DNA from: Actinomycetota bacterium
Lineage (GTDB): Bacteria > Actinomycetota > Actinomycetes > Mycobacteriales > Mycobacteriaceae
Assembly: GCA_018268465.1 (NCBI GenBank)
Contig: JAFDWN010000026.1
Coordinates: 62,001 to 126,000, forward strand
Length of the DNA stretch: 64,000 nucleotides
Direction: 5' to 3'
The notes under the pieces were generated by a model. That model ran no database searches, was not told the origin of the DNA, and was given only the letters and a program-made list of their open reading frames with translations. Below, one piece after another: positions 34,993 to 43,785 of the stretch. Numbering within the stretch: the stretch's first letter is position 1; every line of letters begins with the position of its first letter. Made by a program: the position numbers and the translations under genes.

Positions 34993-35704
34993 CGAGCAGC
35001 CTCTGACGGTCGCGTTTGAGGGTGGGCACGACCACCCCGATCGCGGCCGTCACCGCGTTGTCGGATGCCTGCACGACGGGTACCGCCAGCGAGCACGCCC
35101 CCAGCGACATCTCCTCGGAGGTGGTCGCCACACCCTCCCGCCGGATCCGCTCCAGCTGCGCGGCCAGCACCCGCGGCTGGGTGACGGTGTGCGGCGTGAT
35201 CCGGGTCAGGTTGGCAAACGTCCGATCCTGCACTTCGCGGGGTGCGTGCGCGAGCAGTACCTTGCCGACGCCGGTGCAGTGCATCGGCAGTCGGCTGCCC
35301 ACCGTGCTCACGATCGGCACCGACGCCCGTCCCGCCATCCGCTCGAGATAGAGCACCTGGTCGCCGTCCCGGACGGCGAGGTGCACGGTCGCGAGCGTCG
35401 CCGCGTACACATCATGCAGAAAAGGTTCCGCGACCTGCTTCAATCGGCCTTCCACCGGTGCCAGCAGGCCGGCCTCCCACAGTAGCCTGCCGACCACGTA
35501 CCGGCCGTCGGAGCGGCGCTGCAACGCCCCGCCCGCCACGAGTTCGCCCACCAGCCGGTGCGCCGTCGGGACGGGGATGTCCGCCCGCCGGGCCAGCTCG
35601 GACAACGTCAGATGGCGATGTCGCTCGTCGAAGGCCGCGATCACCGCCAGCAACCTCGACGTGACCGTGACTCCCGGGGCGGAGGTATTTCCCGCCATCT
35701 GCAC
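34949..35704 (-). CDS. IclR-family regulator, probably of the pca operon
   Basis: IclR protein of 251 residues. The winged helix is at the N-terminus (LSELARRADIPVPTAHRLVG) and the GAF-like effector domain follows (GSRLPMHCTGVGKVLLAHAP, EEMSLGACSLAVPV). It is divergent from pcaHGBL with only 65 bases between starts, which suggests control of that operon, in the way PcaR/PobR-type IclR proteins respond to protocatechuate or 3-oxoadipate. An AGGAG precedes the start. Its 3' end forms part of a hairpin shared with the transporter. Confidence 0.88.
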   Translation of the reverse strand: MQMAGNTSAPGVTVTSRLLAVIAAFDERHRHLTLSELARRADIPVPTAHRLVGELVAGGALQRRSDGRYVVGRLLWEAGLLAPVEGRLKQVAEPFLHDVYAATLATVHLAVRDGDQVLYLERMAGRASVPIVSTVGSRLPMHCTGVGKVLLAHAPREVQDRTFANLTRITPHTVTQPRVLAAQLERIRREGVATTSEEMSLGACSLAVPVVQASDNAVTAAIGVVVPTLKRDRQRLLGALQVAARGVGRLL

Positions 35705-35708
35705 GCTC

Positions 35709-35725
35709 CTTCCGCTGAGCGAAAG
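35709..35725. promoter_or_regulatory. Candidate IclR operator between regulator and pcaH
   Basis: CTTCCGCTGAGCGAAAG is a 17-base palindrome with one mismatched pair around a central G. It overlaps the regulator's ribosome binding region and lies about 45 bases before pcaH, a position that would allow autorepression and control of pca. No second copy was seen in the window. Confidence 0.45.
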
Positions 35726-35769
35726 CCTACTGTGTCCTCAGCCACCCCCGAGCCCCTACTGTCGTTCCC

Positions 35770-36558
35770 ATGACAGCCCCCATCGACACCAACCCCGACA
35801 GCGCGTCGGCCAGCCAGGCGGAGATGAACGCCGAGATGGCCGCGATCGAAACCGCCTACCTGCGTTCCGGCGTCGAGGAAACTGAGCCCCGACTGGACTA
35901 CGCCCCCTACCGCAGCAGCCTGCTGCGCCACCCCACCAAGGATCTGCACCACGCCGACCCGGAGACCATCGAGCTGTGGTCCCCCTGCTTCGGCGAGCGC
36001 GACGTGCACCGGCTCGAGTCGGATCTGACCATCCAACACAACGGCGAGCCGATCGGTGAGCGCATCATCATCACCGGGCGCATCGTCGACGGCGACGGCC
36101 GCCCGGTACGCCGCCAGCTGGTCGAGATCTGGCAGGCCAACGCCGGCGGACGGTACGTGCACAAACGCGATCAGCACCCGGCACCGCTGGACCCGAACTT
36201 CACCGGCGTCGGCCGCTGCCTGACCGACGACGACGGCACCTACCACTTCACCACCATCAAACCCGGCCCCTACCCGTGGAAGAACCACCACAACGCATGG
36301 CGGCCGGCCCACGTGCACTTCTCACTGTTCGGCACGGATTTCACGCAGCGCATGATCACGCAGATGTACTTCCCCGGCGATCCGCTGTTCGGGCTGGATC
36401 CGATCTACCAGTCGATCACCGACCAGAAGGCCCGCGACCGGCTGGTCGCCAAGTACGACCACAACGTCACCACCCACGAATGGGCCACCGGCTACCGGTG
36501 GGACATCGTGCTGACCGGTTCGAACCGCACCCACTTCGAAGACGAGGGCACCAACTGA
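35770..36558 (+). CDS. pcaH: Protocatechuate 3,4-dioxygenase beta subunit
   Basis: Iron-binding subunit of the intradiol dioxygenase that opens protocatechuate to 3-carboxy-cis,cis-muconate, 262 residues. The iron ligands of the family are visible as a tyrosine pair region (GPYPWKNHHNAW) and the histidines of WRPAHVHFSLFG, with MYFPGDPLF following. The N-terminal extension before LRHPTKDL is normal for PcaH. Its stop overlaps the pcaG start (TGATG). It leads the pcaH-G-B-L operon. Confidence 0.96.
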   Translation: MTAPIDTNPDSASASQAEMNAEMAAIETAYLRSGVEETEPRLDYAPYRSSLLRHPTKDLHHADPETIELWSPCFGERDVHRLESDLTIQHNGEPIGERIIITGRIVDGDGRPVRRQLVEIWQANAGGRYVHKRDQHPAPLDPNFTGVGRCLTDDDGTYHFTTIKPGPYPWKNHHNAWRPAHVHFSLFGTDFTQRMITQMYFPGDPLFGLDPIYQSITDQKARDRLVAKYDHNVTTHEWATGYRWDIVLTGSNRTHFEDEGTN

Positions 36559-37112
36559 TGAGCACCCTGCTGACCGCCACCCCCGGCCAGACCATCGGAC
36601 CGTTCTACGGCTATGCCCTGCCGTTCGAGCGGGGCAGCGACCTGGTTCCCCCGCAGACCCCCGGCGCCATCCGGTTCCACGGCGTGGTCACCGACGGCGA
36701 CGGCAAACCCGTACCCGACGTGATGCTGGAGATCTGGCAGGCCGACGCGCAGGGCAACGTGCCCACATCCGCCGGTTCACTGCGCCGCGACGGATGGACG
36801 TTCACCGGCTGGGGCCGGGTGTCCACCGACGACGAGGGCCACTTCAGTTTCAGCACGGTGGAACCGGGCGCGACAGACGCCGGACGGCCGCCGTTCATCG
36901 CCGTCACCGTGTTCGGGCGCGGCCTGCTCAACCGGCTCTTCACCCGTGCCTACGTCCCCGGCGATCACCTCGACACCGACCCGCTGCTGACCGGCCTACC
37001 CGAGGACCGCCGCGCCACCCTGGTAGCCGAGCGCGACGACCAGGGCCTGCGGTTCGACATCCGCCTCCAGGGGGCGGGCGAGACGGTGTTCCTGCGCTAC
37101 CCGGGACAGTGA
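36558..37112 (+). CDS. pcaG: Protocatechuate 3,4-dioxygenase alpha subunit
   Basis: Partner subunit of PcaH, 184 residues, with the same beta-sandwich but without the iron ligands. Key stretches are PGQTIGPFYGYALPF, EIWQADAQGN, FTGWGRVSTDDEG, and FGRGLLNRLFTRAYVPGD. The ATG at 36558 overlaps the pcaH stop, and the pcaB start overlaps its stop, so the complex and the next enzyme are translationally coupled. Confidence 0.95.
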   Translation: MSTLLTATPGQTIGPFYGYALPFERGSDLVPPQTPGAIRFHGVVTDGDGKPVPDVMLEIWQADAQGNVPTSAGSLRRDGWTFTGWGRVSTDDEGHFSFSTVEPGATDAGRPPFIAVTVFGRGLLNRLFTRAYVPGDHLDTDPLLTGLPEDRRATLVAERDDQGLRFDIRLQGAGETVFLRYPGQ

Positions 37113-38326
37113 GCGTGGCGGACCTGTTCTGGCCCGGCGACGAACGCGCGGGCGACGTGATGAGCCAGCGCGCGTTCTTCGACGCCCTCGTGGCGGTCGA
37201 AAACGCCTGGCTCGCCGTGCTTGTCGACGCGGGCGTGGCGCCCGTCGCGGCCCGCGCTGAGCTGGGCGAACTGGTGAGCGCCGACGACCTCGCGCCGATC
37301 GCCGCGGGCGCCGAACGCGACGGCAACCCCGTCACCGGACTGGTCGCGCTGCTACGCGACCGGGCCGCCGCGGACCGTCCGGACACCGCCCGCTGGCTGC
37401 ACCGAGGACTGACCAGCCAGGATGTCATCGACACCGCGCTGATGCTGTGCCTGCGCGACGGGCTGCGCCGGGTGGGCGAGGCGCTGAGCGCCCAGGCCGA
37501 CGTCCTCGTCGGGCTCGTCGAAACCCACCGGGACGCAGCGATGCTCACCCATACACTCACCCAGCCCGCCCTGCCCGGCACCGCCGGACTGAAGTTCGCC
37601 GGTTGGTTATCGGCAATCCTCGACACCGGCGAGATCCTCGCCGCGGTGCCGGCCCTGCCTGTTCAGGCGGGCGGCGCGGCGGGCACCATGGCGGCCGCGA
37701 CGGAGCTCACCGGCTCCGCGGACGGCGCGTTGGCACTGTCCGACGGACTGGCCCGCGCGCTGGGGCTCGCCCCGGCGCCACCGTGGCACACCGCCCGGTC
37801 GGTGATCACCCGCGCCGGTGACGCCCTGGTGAGCTGCTGCGACGCGTGGGGCCACATCGCGGCCGACATCGCCGTCGGAAGCCGTTTCGAGGTGGGCGAA
37901 TTCGCCGAGGGCAGCGGCGGCGGATCGTCGACGATGCCGCATAAGCGCAACCCCGTCGGTGTGGTGCTCCTGCGCCGGGCGGCGCTCGCGGCGCCCGCCC
38001 TTGGCGCCACCCTGCACTGCGCGGCGGGCGCCAGTGTCGACGAACGCGCCGACGGCGCATGGCATGCCGAGTGGTCGACGTTGGCAACGCTGGCACGGCG
38101 TAGCGTGGTGGCGGCCGCGCAGGCCACGGATCTGCTGTCCGGCCTGACCTTCGATACCGACCGCGCGGCGGCCAATCTGGCCGCCGCCGAAGGCCTGCTG
38201 GCCGAACAGCGCACGATGAGCCAACTCACCGGCCGGCCACCGGCACCGGCGTATCTGGGCGCCACCGACCGGCTCGTTGACGCGGTACTGCAACGAGCCC
38301 GAGAACTGGCGAAGGAGCGACAATGA
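37109..38326 (+). CDS. pcaB: 3-carboxy-cis,cis-muconate cycloisomerase
   Basis: Fumarase/argininosuccinate-lyase superfamily enzyme of 405 residues that lactonises 3-carboxymuconate to 4-carboxymuconolactone. Superfamily signatures are TSQDVIDTALML and GGSSTMPHKRNPV. The GTG at 37109 overlaps the pcaG stop (GTGA) and gives VSVADLFWPGDERAG, a normal family N-terminus; the longer frame reads through pcaG. It overlaps pcaL by 4 bases. Confidence 0.93.
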   Translation: MSVADLFWPGDERAGDVMSQRAFFDALVAVENAWLAVLVDAGVAPVAARAELGELVSADDLAPIAAGAERDGNPVTGLVALLRDRAAADRPDTARWLHRGLTSQDVIDTALMLCLRDGLRRVGEALSAQADVLVGLVETHRDAAMLTHTLTQPALPGTAGLKFAGWLSAILDTGEILAAVPALPVQAGGAAGTMAAATELTGSADGALALSDGLARALGLAPAPPWHTARSVITRAGDALVSCCDAWGHIAADIAVGSRFEVGEFAEGSGGGSSTMPHKRNPVGVVLLRRAALAAPALGATLHCAAGASVDERADGAWHAEWSTLATLARRSVVAAAQATDLLSGLTFDTDRAAANLAAAEGLLAEQRTMSQLTGRPPAPAYLGATDRLVDAVLQRARELAKERQ

Positions 38327-39465
38327 GCACAGTCCCCACGATCGCGGGCACCGACTTCGGGGGGCCGCCCGACGCGCCGCTGCTGCTGCTCGGGCCGTCC
38401 CTCGGCACCTCCGCGGTGACGCTGTGGTCGTCGGCGGCGCACCGGCTGGCACAACGGTTCCGGGTGGTGGCGTGGGATCTGCCCGGCCACGGTTCCTCCA
38501 CGGGCTGGGCGAAACCGTTCACGATGGCCGAGCTGGCCCGCGCCGTGCTGGCACTGGCCGACACCGCCGCGCCCGGCGAGCGGTTCCACTATGCGGGTGA
38601 TTCCGTCGGGGGCTGCGTGGGGCTGCAACTGATGCTCGATGCACCGCACCGGATCTCCACCGCCACCCTGCTGTGCACGGGAGCGGTGATCGGTACCGCC
38701 GAGTCGTGGGCCGAGCGCGCGGCCACGGTGCGCGCGTCGGGTACGGCGGCCATGCTGACCGGATCGGCGCAACGATGGTTCGCCGCGGGTTTCACCGAGA
38801 GCAATCCCGAACCCAGCTCGGCGTTGTTACACGCGCTGCGCGACGCGGACGCGGAGAGTTACGCGCTCGTGTGCGAGGCCCTGGCGCGCTTCGACGTCAC
38901 CGGCCGGCTCGCCGAGATCGCGACCGCGGTGCTGTGCATCGCCGGCGAGCAGGATCTCCCCACTCCCCCGGAGTCATTGGGCCACATCGCTTCCGGGGTC
39001 AAGGACGGCCGACTGGTGGTGCTGCCCGGCGTCGCGCACCTGGCCCCCGCCGAATCCCCGCTCAAGGTCGCCGACCTGATCGCCGGGCACGCCGCCCCCG
39101 ATGTGTACACCGCCGGGATGGCCGTCCGCCGCGAGGTGCTCGGCGACGAGCACGTCGACCGGTCCATCACCAACACCACCGATCTCACGGCCGACTTCCA
39201 GGATCTGATCACCCGTTACGCCTGGGGCAGCATCTGGACCCGCCCCGGACTGGACCGCCGCAGCCGATCGATGATCACGCTGACCGCGCTCATCGCCCGC
39301 GGGCACCACGAGGAACTGGCCATGCATCTGCGGGCAGCCCGGCGCAACGGGCTGACCGACGACGAGATCAAGGAGGTGCTGCTGCAGAGTGCGATCTACT
39401 GCGGCGTGCCCGATGCCAACACGGCGTTCCGGATCGCCGCGCAGGTGCTGGGCGCAGGTGACTGA
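38323..39465 (+). CDS. pcaL: PcaL: 3-oxoadipate enol-lactonase fused to 4-carboxymuconolactone decarboxylase
   Basis: Bifunctional protein of 380 residues that carries out two successive pca steps. The N-terminal alpha/beta-hydrolase (residues ~1-255) has the nucleophile elbow GDSVGGCVG and is the PcaD lactonase. The C-terminal AhpD-like domain (~265-380; ITRYAWGSIWTRPGLDRRSR, MHLRAARRNGLTDDEI, YCGVPDANTAF) is the PcaC decarboxylase. This fusion is the usual form in Rhodococcus and Streptomyces. It also serves the catechol branch, since CatC produces the same enol-lactone. Confidence 0.95.
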   Translation: MSTVPTIAGTDFGGPPDAPLLLLGPSLGTSAVTLWSSAAHRLAQRFRVVAWDLPGHGSSTGWAKPFTMAELARAVLALADTAAPGERFHYAGDSVGGCVGLQLMLDAPHRISTATLLCTGAVIGTAESWAERAATVRASGTAAMLTGSAQRWFAAGFTESNPEPSSALLHALRDADAESYALVCEALARFDVTGRLAEIATAVLCIAGEQDLPTPPESLGHIASGVKDGRLVVLPGVAHLAPAESPLKVADLIAGHAAPDVYTAGMAVRREVLGDEHVDRSITNTTDLTADFQDLITRYAWGSIWTRPGLDRRSRSMITLTALIARGHHEELAMHLRAARRNGLTDDEIKEVLLQSAIYCGVPDANTAFRIAAQVLGAGD

Positions 39466-39865
39466 TCGGGGCGGTGCGCCCGACGAGCCACCGTGCCCCT
39501 GCGGTTCGGGCGAGGACTATCCGTGTTGCTGCGGTCCGCTGCACCGCGGGCAGCGGCCAGCGGACACCGCGGTCGCGCTGATGCGGTCGCGGTTCACCGC
39601 CTTCGCCCTGGGCGACCCCGACTACCTGCTGGCCACCTGGCATCCCAGCACCCGGCCCCGCACGCTGCATCTCGACCAGCGGATCGTCTGGCGCCGTCTG
39701 CAGATCGTCGACACCGACGCCGGCGGGCCCGTCGACGCCACCGGCGTCGTCGAGTTCCGCGCCCAGTACCTGCTCGACGGCAAACGCCATATCCTGCACG
39801 AACGCAGCAGCTTCGCCCGCGACGCCGGCCGATGGGTGTACGTCGACGGCGACGTGGGCGAATGA
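39458..39865 (+). CDS. YchJ/UPF0225-type SEC-C motif protein
   Basis: Protein of 135 residues. The N-terminal cysteine cluster CPCGSGEDYPCCCGPLHRG is a SEC-C-type zinc-binding motif. The rest (YLLATWHPSTRP, RHILHERSSFARDAGRWVYVDG) is the NTF2-like domain of the YchJ family. The function is unknown. The GTG at 39458 overlaps the end of pcaL by 8 bases, so it is transcribed with pca although no role in catabolism is known. Confidence 0.85.
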   Translation: MTDRGGAPDEPPCPCGSGEDYPCCCGPLHRGQRPADTAVALMRSRFTAFALGDPDYLLATWHPSTRPRTLHLDQRIVWRRLQIVDTDAGGPVDATGVVEFRAQYLLDGKRHILHERSSFARDAGRWVYVDGDVGE

Positions 39866-39932
39866 CACGTCGACGCACCCTCGGTAGGGTGACTGACCGG
39901 CGGCTCTGCCGCGGCAGCGAGGTAGACACACG

Positions 39933-40505
39933 ATGCGGACCACACGAACGGCAAGCCCGCGACTGGCGGTTGTCGCGGGCGTAGCAGCAGCAGCGGCGCT
40001 GCTGGCACAGGTGACCGAGCCGTCGGTCGCGCTCGCCGACAACACCGTCGTCGTCCAGCCCCCGGTCGACCCGGGGGACGGCTCCCTGCCGGGCGATACC
40101 GCGCTGACACCGTTCGACGTGGCCGATCCGGCGATCGGCAGGCTCGATCCGCGTCTGCTGACGGCGGTCCAGAATGCGGCGGGCGCCGCGGCCGCCGACG
40201 GAATCACGATGACGGTCACGTCGGGATGGCGTTCACCGGAGTTCCAGCAGCGTCTGCTCGACGACGCGGTCGCCACCTACGGCAGCCTCGCCGCCGCGCG
40301 CCAGTACGTGCAGGTGCCGGGGGCCTCCAAACATGTGATCGGCGAGGCGGTCGACATCGGTGGGGTCGGTGCCGACGATTGGCTCATCGCCAATGGGCCG
40401 AGGTTCGGTCTGTGCCAGATCTACGCCAACGAGGTCTGGCACTTCGAACTGGCCGCCGACGCCGCAGGTCTGTGCCCGCCGCTGCTACCCGACGCGGCGG
40501 GCTGA
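39933..40505 (+). CDS. Secreted VanY-like D-alanyl-D-alanine carboxypeptidase family protein
   Basis: Peptidase M15-type protein of 190 residues with an N-terminal signal peptide (RLAVVAGVAAAAALLAQV, then cleavage near SVALADN). The zinc motif appears as SKHVIGEAVDIGG (SxHxxGxAxD) and the second histidine as EVWHFEL. It would trim peptidoglycan stem peptides in the cell wall. It is preceded by a 67-base gap after the SEC-C gene and converges on the hydroxylase gene with a 13-base gap. Confidence 0.85.
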   Translation: MRTTRTASPRLAVVAGVAAAAALLAQVTEPSVALADNTVVVQPPVDPGDGSLPGDTALTPFDVADPAIGRLDPRLLTAVQNAAGAAAADGITMTVTSGWRSPEFQQRLLDDAVATYGSLAAARQYVQVPGASKHVIGEAVDIGGVGADDWLIANGPRFGLCQIYANEVWHFELAADAAGLCPPLLPDAAG

Positions 40506-40518
40506 GACCGACCGCGCC

Positions 40519-42120
40519 CTACCCGGCGCCGAAGTAGCTGACGTCGTCGTTGCCGATCAGGTCGGGCACGGTCCAACCGTCGAGGTCGTATTCGGCCAGG
40601 CACGCCTCGGCCAGACCCTTCATCTGCGCCACTCCCCCGCGGTTCTGCGCCGCGAAGAGCAACTCGGCCTTCACGTTCTCGTGGTTGCCCGAGTAGTTGC
40701 GCTCGTAGAGTTCGTGGCGGCCGCCGAATTCCGAGCCGATCGAATCCCACAGTGCCTTCATGACTTTCACACGGTCGACGGCGGCGATGCCGTCCGAACC
40801 GCGCACGTACTTGTCCAGGTAGGGCCGCACGCCGGCGCTCTTGAAATCCGCCGCGGAGGACGGCAGGTAGATCAGGCCCGAGGCGACGTCCTGTTCGATG
40901 ATCTCCTTGACCCGCGGATACCCCTGGATCATGAACATCCGATAGGTCAGGCCGTACTCGAGACGTGGAATCACGGTGTCACCGATCCACGGCTCGGGAT
41001 TGCGCGCCATCGCGTCGGTCAGCGTCCAGAACAGGTTGCGCCAGCCGATGACCTCACCCACCCGCGTCTGGACACCCCGGAAACCGCCGGAACCCGTCGA
41101 ATCCAGCGCCTTGAGCAACAGCCCGGCGATGAAGTCGAGTTTCACGGCCAGGCGGGTGCAGCCCTGGAAGGTGAAGCGGGGCAGGAAGCCCGACTGCGGG
41201 AAGAACGCGTTGATGCGCTCGACGTCGCCGTACATGAACACGTTCTCCCACGGCACCAGCACCTTGTCGAAGATGAAGATGGTGTCGTTCTCGTCCATCC
41301 GGCTCGACAGCGGATAGTCGAACGGAGTGCCCATCACCGCGGCCTGCTGGGTGTAGGAGGTGCGGCAGATGAGTTTGACGCCGGGTGCGTCCATCGGCAC
41401 CGTGCAGATCAGCGCGAACTCCTTCTTACGGATCGGCAGACCGTAGTGGGCGATGAAGTTGTAGTTGGTGATCGCCGACCCCGTCGCCACCACCTTGGCG
41501 CCGGAGACGATCAGCCCGGCGTCGGTCTCCTTCTCCACCTTCATGTAGACGTCGCCGACCTCGTCGGGAGGGAGCTGACGGTCCACCGGCGGGTTGATGA
41601 TCGCGTGGTTCCAGTACAGGACCTTCTCCTGCGATTCGCGGTACCACCGGTCGGCGTTGGCCTCGAACGGTGCGTAGAGCTCCTTGTTGGCCCGCAGGGT
41701 GCCCAGGAAGCTGGCCTTGTAGTCGGGTGAGCGGCCCATCCAGCCGTAGGTCATCCTGGCCCACGCCGCGATGGCGTCACGCTCCTTGATCAGGTCGTCG
41801 GCGCTGGTGGGGGCCTTGAAGAAGGGCATGGTGACGCCGCCGTTGCCGGTGTCGGTGGGTGTGGTGACCGTGTCGACGTGATCACCGCCGTGCAGTGAGT
41901 CGTACAGGCGTGCCGTCATCCGAATGGGGTTGCGGAACGCCGGATGGGTGGTGACGTCGCCGACGCGTTCGCCGTGCAGCCAGATCTCGCGGCCGTCGCG
42001 CAGCGATTCGATGTACTCGTTGCCGGTCATCGGTCGGGACGCGAAATTGCGGGTCTGGTTGGCCGGACAGTCCGCGGCGGGATTCTGCCGGGCGTCGGGA
42101 CGGTGGTCGATAGTGGTCAT
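40519..42120 (-). CDS. HpaB-family two-component flavin-dependent aromatic hydroxylase, oxygenase component (PheA1-like)
   Basis: FADH2-dependent monooxygenase of 533 residues. Family landmarks are [56 protein letters not shown] (in part), [19 protein letters not shown] and [16 protein letters not shown]. The sequence strongly resembles the phenol hydroxylase PheA1 of rhodococci as I recall it, more than E. coli HpaB. The adjacent flavin reductase and divergent AraC regulator repeat the pheA1-pheA2-pheR arrangement, and catechol genes lie nearby. The likely reaction is phenol to catechol; 4-hydroxyphenylacetate or a halophenol is possible. Confidence 0.85.
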   Translation of the reverse strand: MTTIDHRPDARQNPAADCPANQTRNFASRPMTGNEYIESLRDGREIWLHGERVGDVTTHPAFRNPIRMTARLYDSLHGGDHVDTVTTPTDTGNGGVTMPFFKAPTSADDLIKERDAIAAWARMTYGWMGRSPDYKASFLGTLRANKELYAPFEANADRWYRESQEKVLYWNHAIINPPVDRQLPPDEVGDVYMKVEKETDAGLIVSGAKVVATGSAITNYNFIAHYGLPIRKKEFALICTVPMDAPGVKLICRTSYTQQAAVMGTPFDYPLSSRMDENDTIFIFDKVLVPWENVFMYGDVERINAFFPQSGFLPRFTFQGCTRLAVKLDFIAGLLLKALDSTGSGGFRGVQTRVGEVIGWRNLFWTLTDAMARNPEPWIGDTVIPRLEYGLTYRMFMIQGYPRVKEIIEQDVASGLIYLPSSAADFKSAGVRPYLDKYVRGSDGIAAVDRVKVMKALWDSIGSEFGGRHELYERNYSGNHENVKAELLFAAQNRGGVAQMKGLAEACLAEYDLDGWTVPDLIGNDDVSYFGAG

Positions 42121-42130
42121 CGGGTGCCTT

Positions 42131-42718
42131 TCAGGAGTGGGTGGATGTGCGGAGCTGGTAGAGCGGGGCGAAATTAGTGGTGGCGTCGAACCATCCGGAA
42201 TGCGGATCGTCGGCCGACAGCGTCCACAGCGAATTCACCGATGGCGCACCCAGATCGTGGAAGGTGCTGCGGTAGTACAGCAACGGGGCCTTCGGGGGGT
42301 TGTCGGGGGCGTGGGCGTCGACGATCTCGCCGATGAAGATGATGTGGTCGCCGCCGTCGTAGGTGCGCCAGGGCAGGCAGCTCAGCGTGGCCGCGGTCCC
42401 GCACAACACCGGCGCGGTGGGTCCGTCCGCCCACACCGGACCCGGTTCGGTGGGCCGCCCGGCGAAGTGCATGGCGATGTCGAGCTGATCGGCCGCCAGG
42501 ATGTTGACGGTGAAGGGCGCATCGCTGAGGTACCCGCACGCCTTGGACTTTCGTGTCAGCGTCACCTGGCACAGGCGCGGTTCCAGCGACACCGCGGTGA
42601 ACGCGGTGACCGTCGCGCCGTGCGGTTTGCCGTCGGCGGTTCGGCAGGTGATGACCGTGACACCGCTGGCGAACTGGCCGAACACGTTCTGCAGGGCCCG
42701 CTTGTCGATCGCTTCCAC
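42131..42718 (-). CDS. NADH:flavin oxidoreductase component of the hydroxylase (PheA2/HpaC-like)
   Basis: Flavin reductase of 195 residues that supplies FADH2 to the oxygenase. The flavin-binding fold shows [53 protein letters not shown] and a [15 protein letters not shown] strand. GTG 42718 is preceded by AGGAGG at a spacing of eight. It is the first gene of the two-gene operon and starts 10 bases upstream of the oxygenase gene. Confidence 0.9.
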   Translation of the reverse strand: MEAIDKRALQNVFGQFASGVTVITCRTADGKPHGATVTAFTAVSLEPRLCQVTLTRKSKACGYLSDAPFTVNILAADQLDIAMHFAGRPTEPGPVWADGPTAPVLCGTAATLSCLPWRTYDGGDHIIFIGEIVDAHAPDNPPKAPLLYYRSTFHDLGAPSVNSLWTLSADDPHSGWFDATTNFAPLYQLRTSTHS

Positions 42719-42756
42719 GTGATCGCCCTCCTGTGACTACCGTGACTGTGACGTAG

Positions 42757-42762
42757 AACATA
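42757..42762 (-). promoter_or_regulatory. -10 element of the hydroxylase operon
   Basis: On the minus strand TATGTT fits the TANNNT consensus and predicts a start near 42750, about 30 bases before the GTG. No good -35 is present, as expected for activation by the divergent AraC protein. Short GTGAC repeats lie between 42733 and 42752. Confidence 0.4.
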
Positions 42763-42839
42763 AGCTGGACGCCGGTGACTGACGATCCGCCGAACGCGGT
42801 CCCGGTCCGGAATGCGCGGCGAGATTTCAGGGAGTGCCA

Positions 42840-43760
42840 GTGGCGATGACCGCGGATCCGGACTGGGATTCGGTGTCGGACGCCGTGTCTGGCGCGTATT
42901 TCCCGCACGAGCTGCGACCCCGCGAACCGGGCAGCAGCGCCGACCTCGACATCGCCGTGACCGCGGTGGGCCCGCTTCGGATCGTGCGGATCGGTTGGGG
43001 GGCAGAGGTATCCATTCACACCGAACACCCAGGTGCGTTCGGTATCAACGTGCCGCTGCACGGTGTGCTCGAAACCGAACTCGCGGGACGATTGGTGGTG
43101 TCCACCAGTGGCTTCGCCACGGTGAACCCGCCGGACACCCCGGCCGAGATCACTCGCTGGTCCAGCACGTGCACCATTCTGGGCGTGCGGATCGACCGGG
43201 ATCTCGTACAGCAGGAACTCTGGCGGGTCACCGGCGGACCCGATGCCAGCATCCCCGGCCAACTCGATTTGCGCGACGCCTCCGGCGCGAGCTGGTTGCA
43301 GCTGGTGCGCAGCCTCGCCGACCATCGCGATGACGACCCACTGTTGTCCAATCCCCTTGTCGCCCAGCAGCTGGCCTGCTCACTGACCGACGCATTCCTG
43401 GTCGCGGCGCTACCCGCGGCGCCCGAGGACCGACTGCCGGTCCGGCCACGGATCGTGTCGCGGGTGGTCGACGCGCTGCGGGCCGACCCCGCACGGCCGT
43501 GGACGGCGGCGGATATGGCGGAAGTGGCCGGGGTCAGTGTGCGACGCCTGCAGGAGGGCTTCCGCCAGTACCTGGGTAAGACACCGCGCGAACTGCTCAA
43601 CGAGATCCGGCTCGACCGGGTGCACACCGAATTACGTTCCGGCACAGCGATTTCTGTCACCGATGTGGCCGTGCGGTGGGGTTTCACCCATTTCGGGCGG
43701 TTCGCTGCGGCGTTCCGCCGGCAGTACGGTGTTGCGCCCTCAGAACTGCTGCGGGGCTGA
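42840..43760 (+). CDS. AraC-family regulator of the hydroxylase operon (PheR-like)
   Basis: Activator of 306 residues. The N-terminal half fits the AraC-binding-like domain seen in PheR/ThcR/EthR-type regulators, and the C-terminal ~100 residues hold two helix-turn-helix motifs (AADMAEVAGVSVRRLQEGFR and VTDVAVRWGFTHFGRFAAAF). GTG 42840 has GGGAG five bases upstream and is preferred to GTG 42834 and ATG 42846. It is divergent from the hydroxylase genes and probably activates them on phenolic substrates. It is paralogous to the AraC gene at 48112. Confidence 0.88.
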   Translation: MAMTADPDWDSVSDAVSGAYFPHELRPREPGSSADLDIAVTAVGPLRIVRIGWGAEVSIHTEHPGAFGINVPLHGVLETELAGRLVVSTSGFATVNPPDTPAEITRWSSTCTILGVRIDRDLVQQELWRVTGGPDASIPGQLDLRDASGASWLQLVRSLADHRDDDPLLSNPLVAQQLACSLTDAFLVAALPAAPEDRLPVRPRIVSRVVDALRADPARPWTAADMAEVAGVSVRRLQEGFRQYLGKTPRELLNEIRLDRVHTELRSGTAISVTDVAVRWGFTHFGRFAAAFRRQYGVAPSELLRG

Positions 43761-43785
43761 GGGGGCCGCGAAATGCCCCGGCCGT

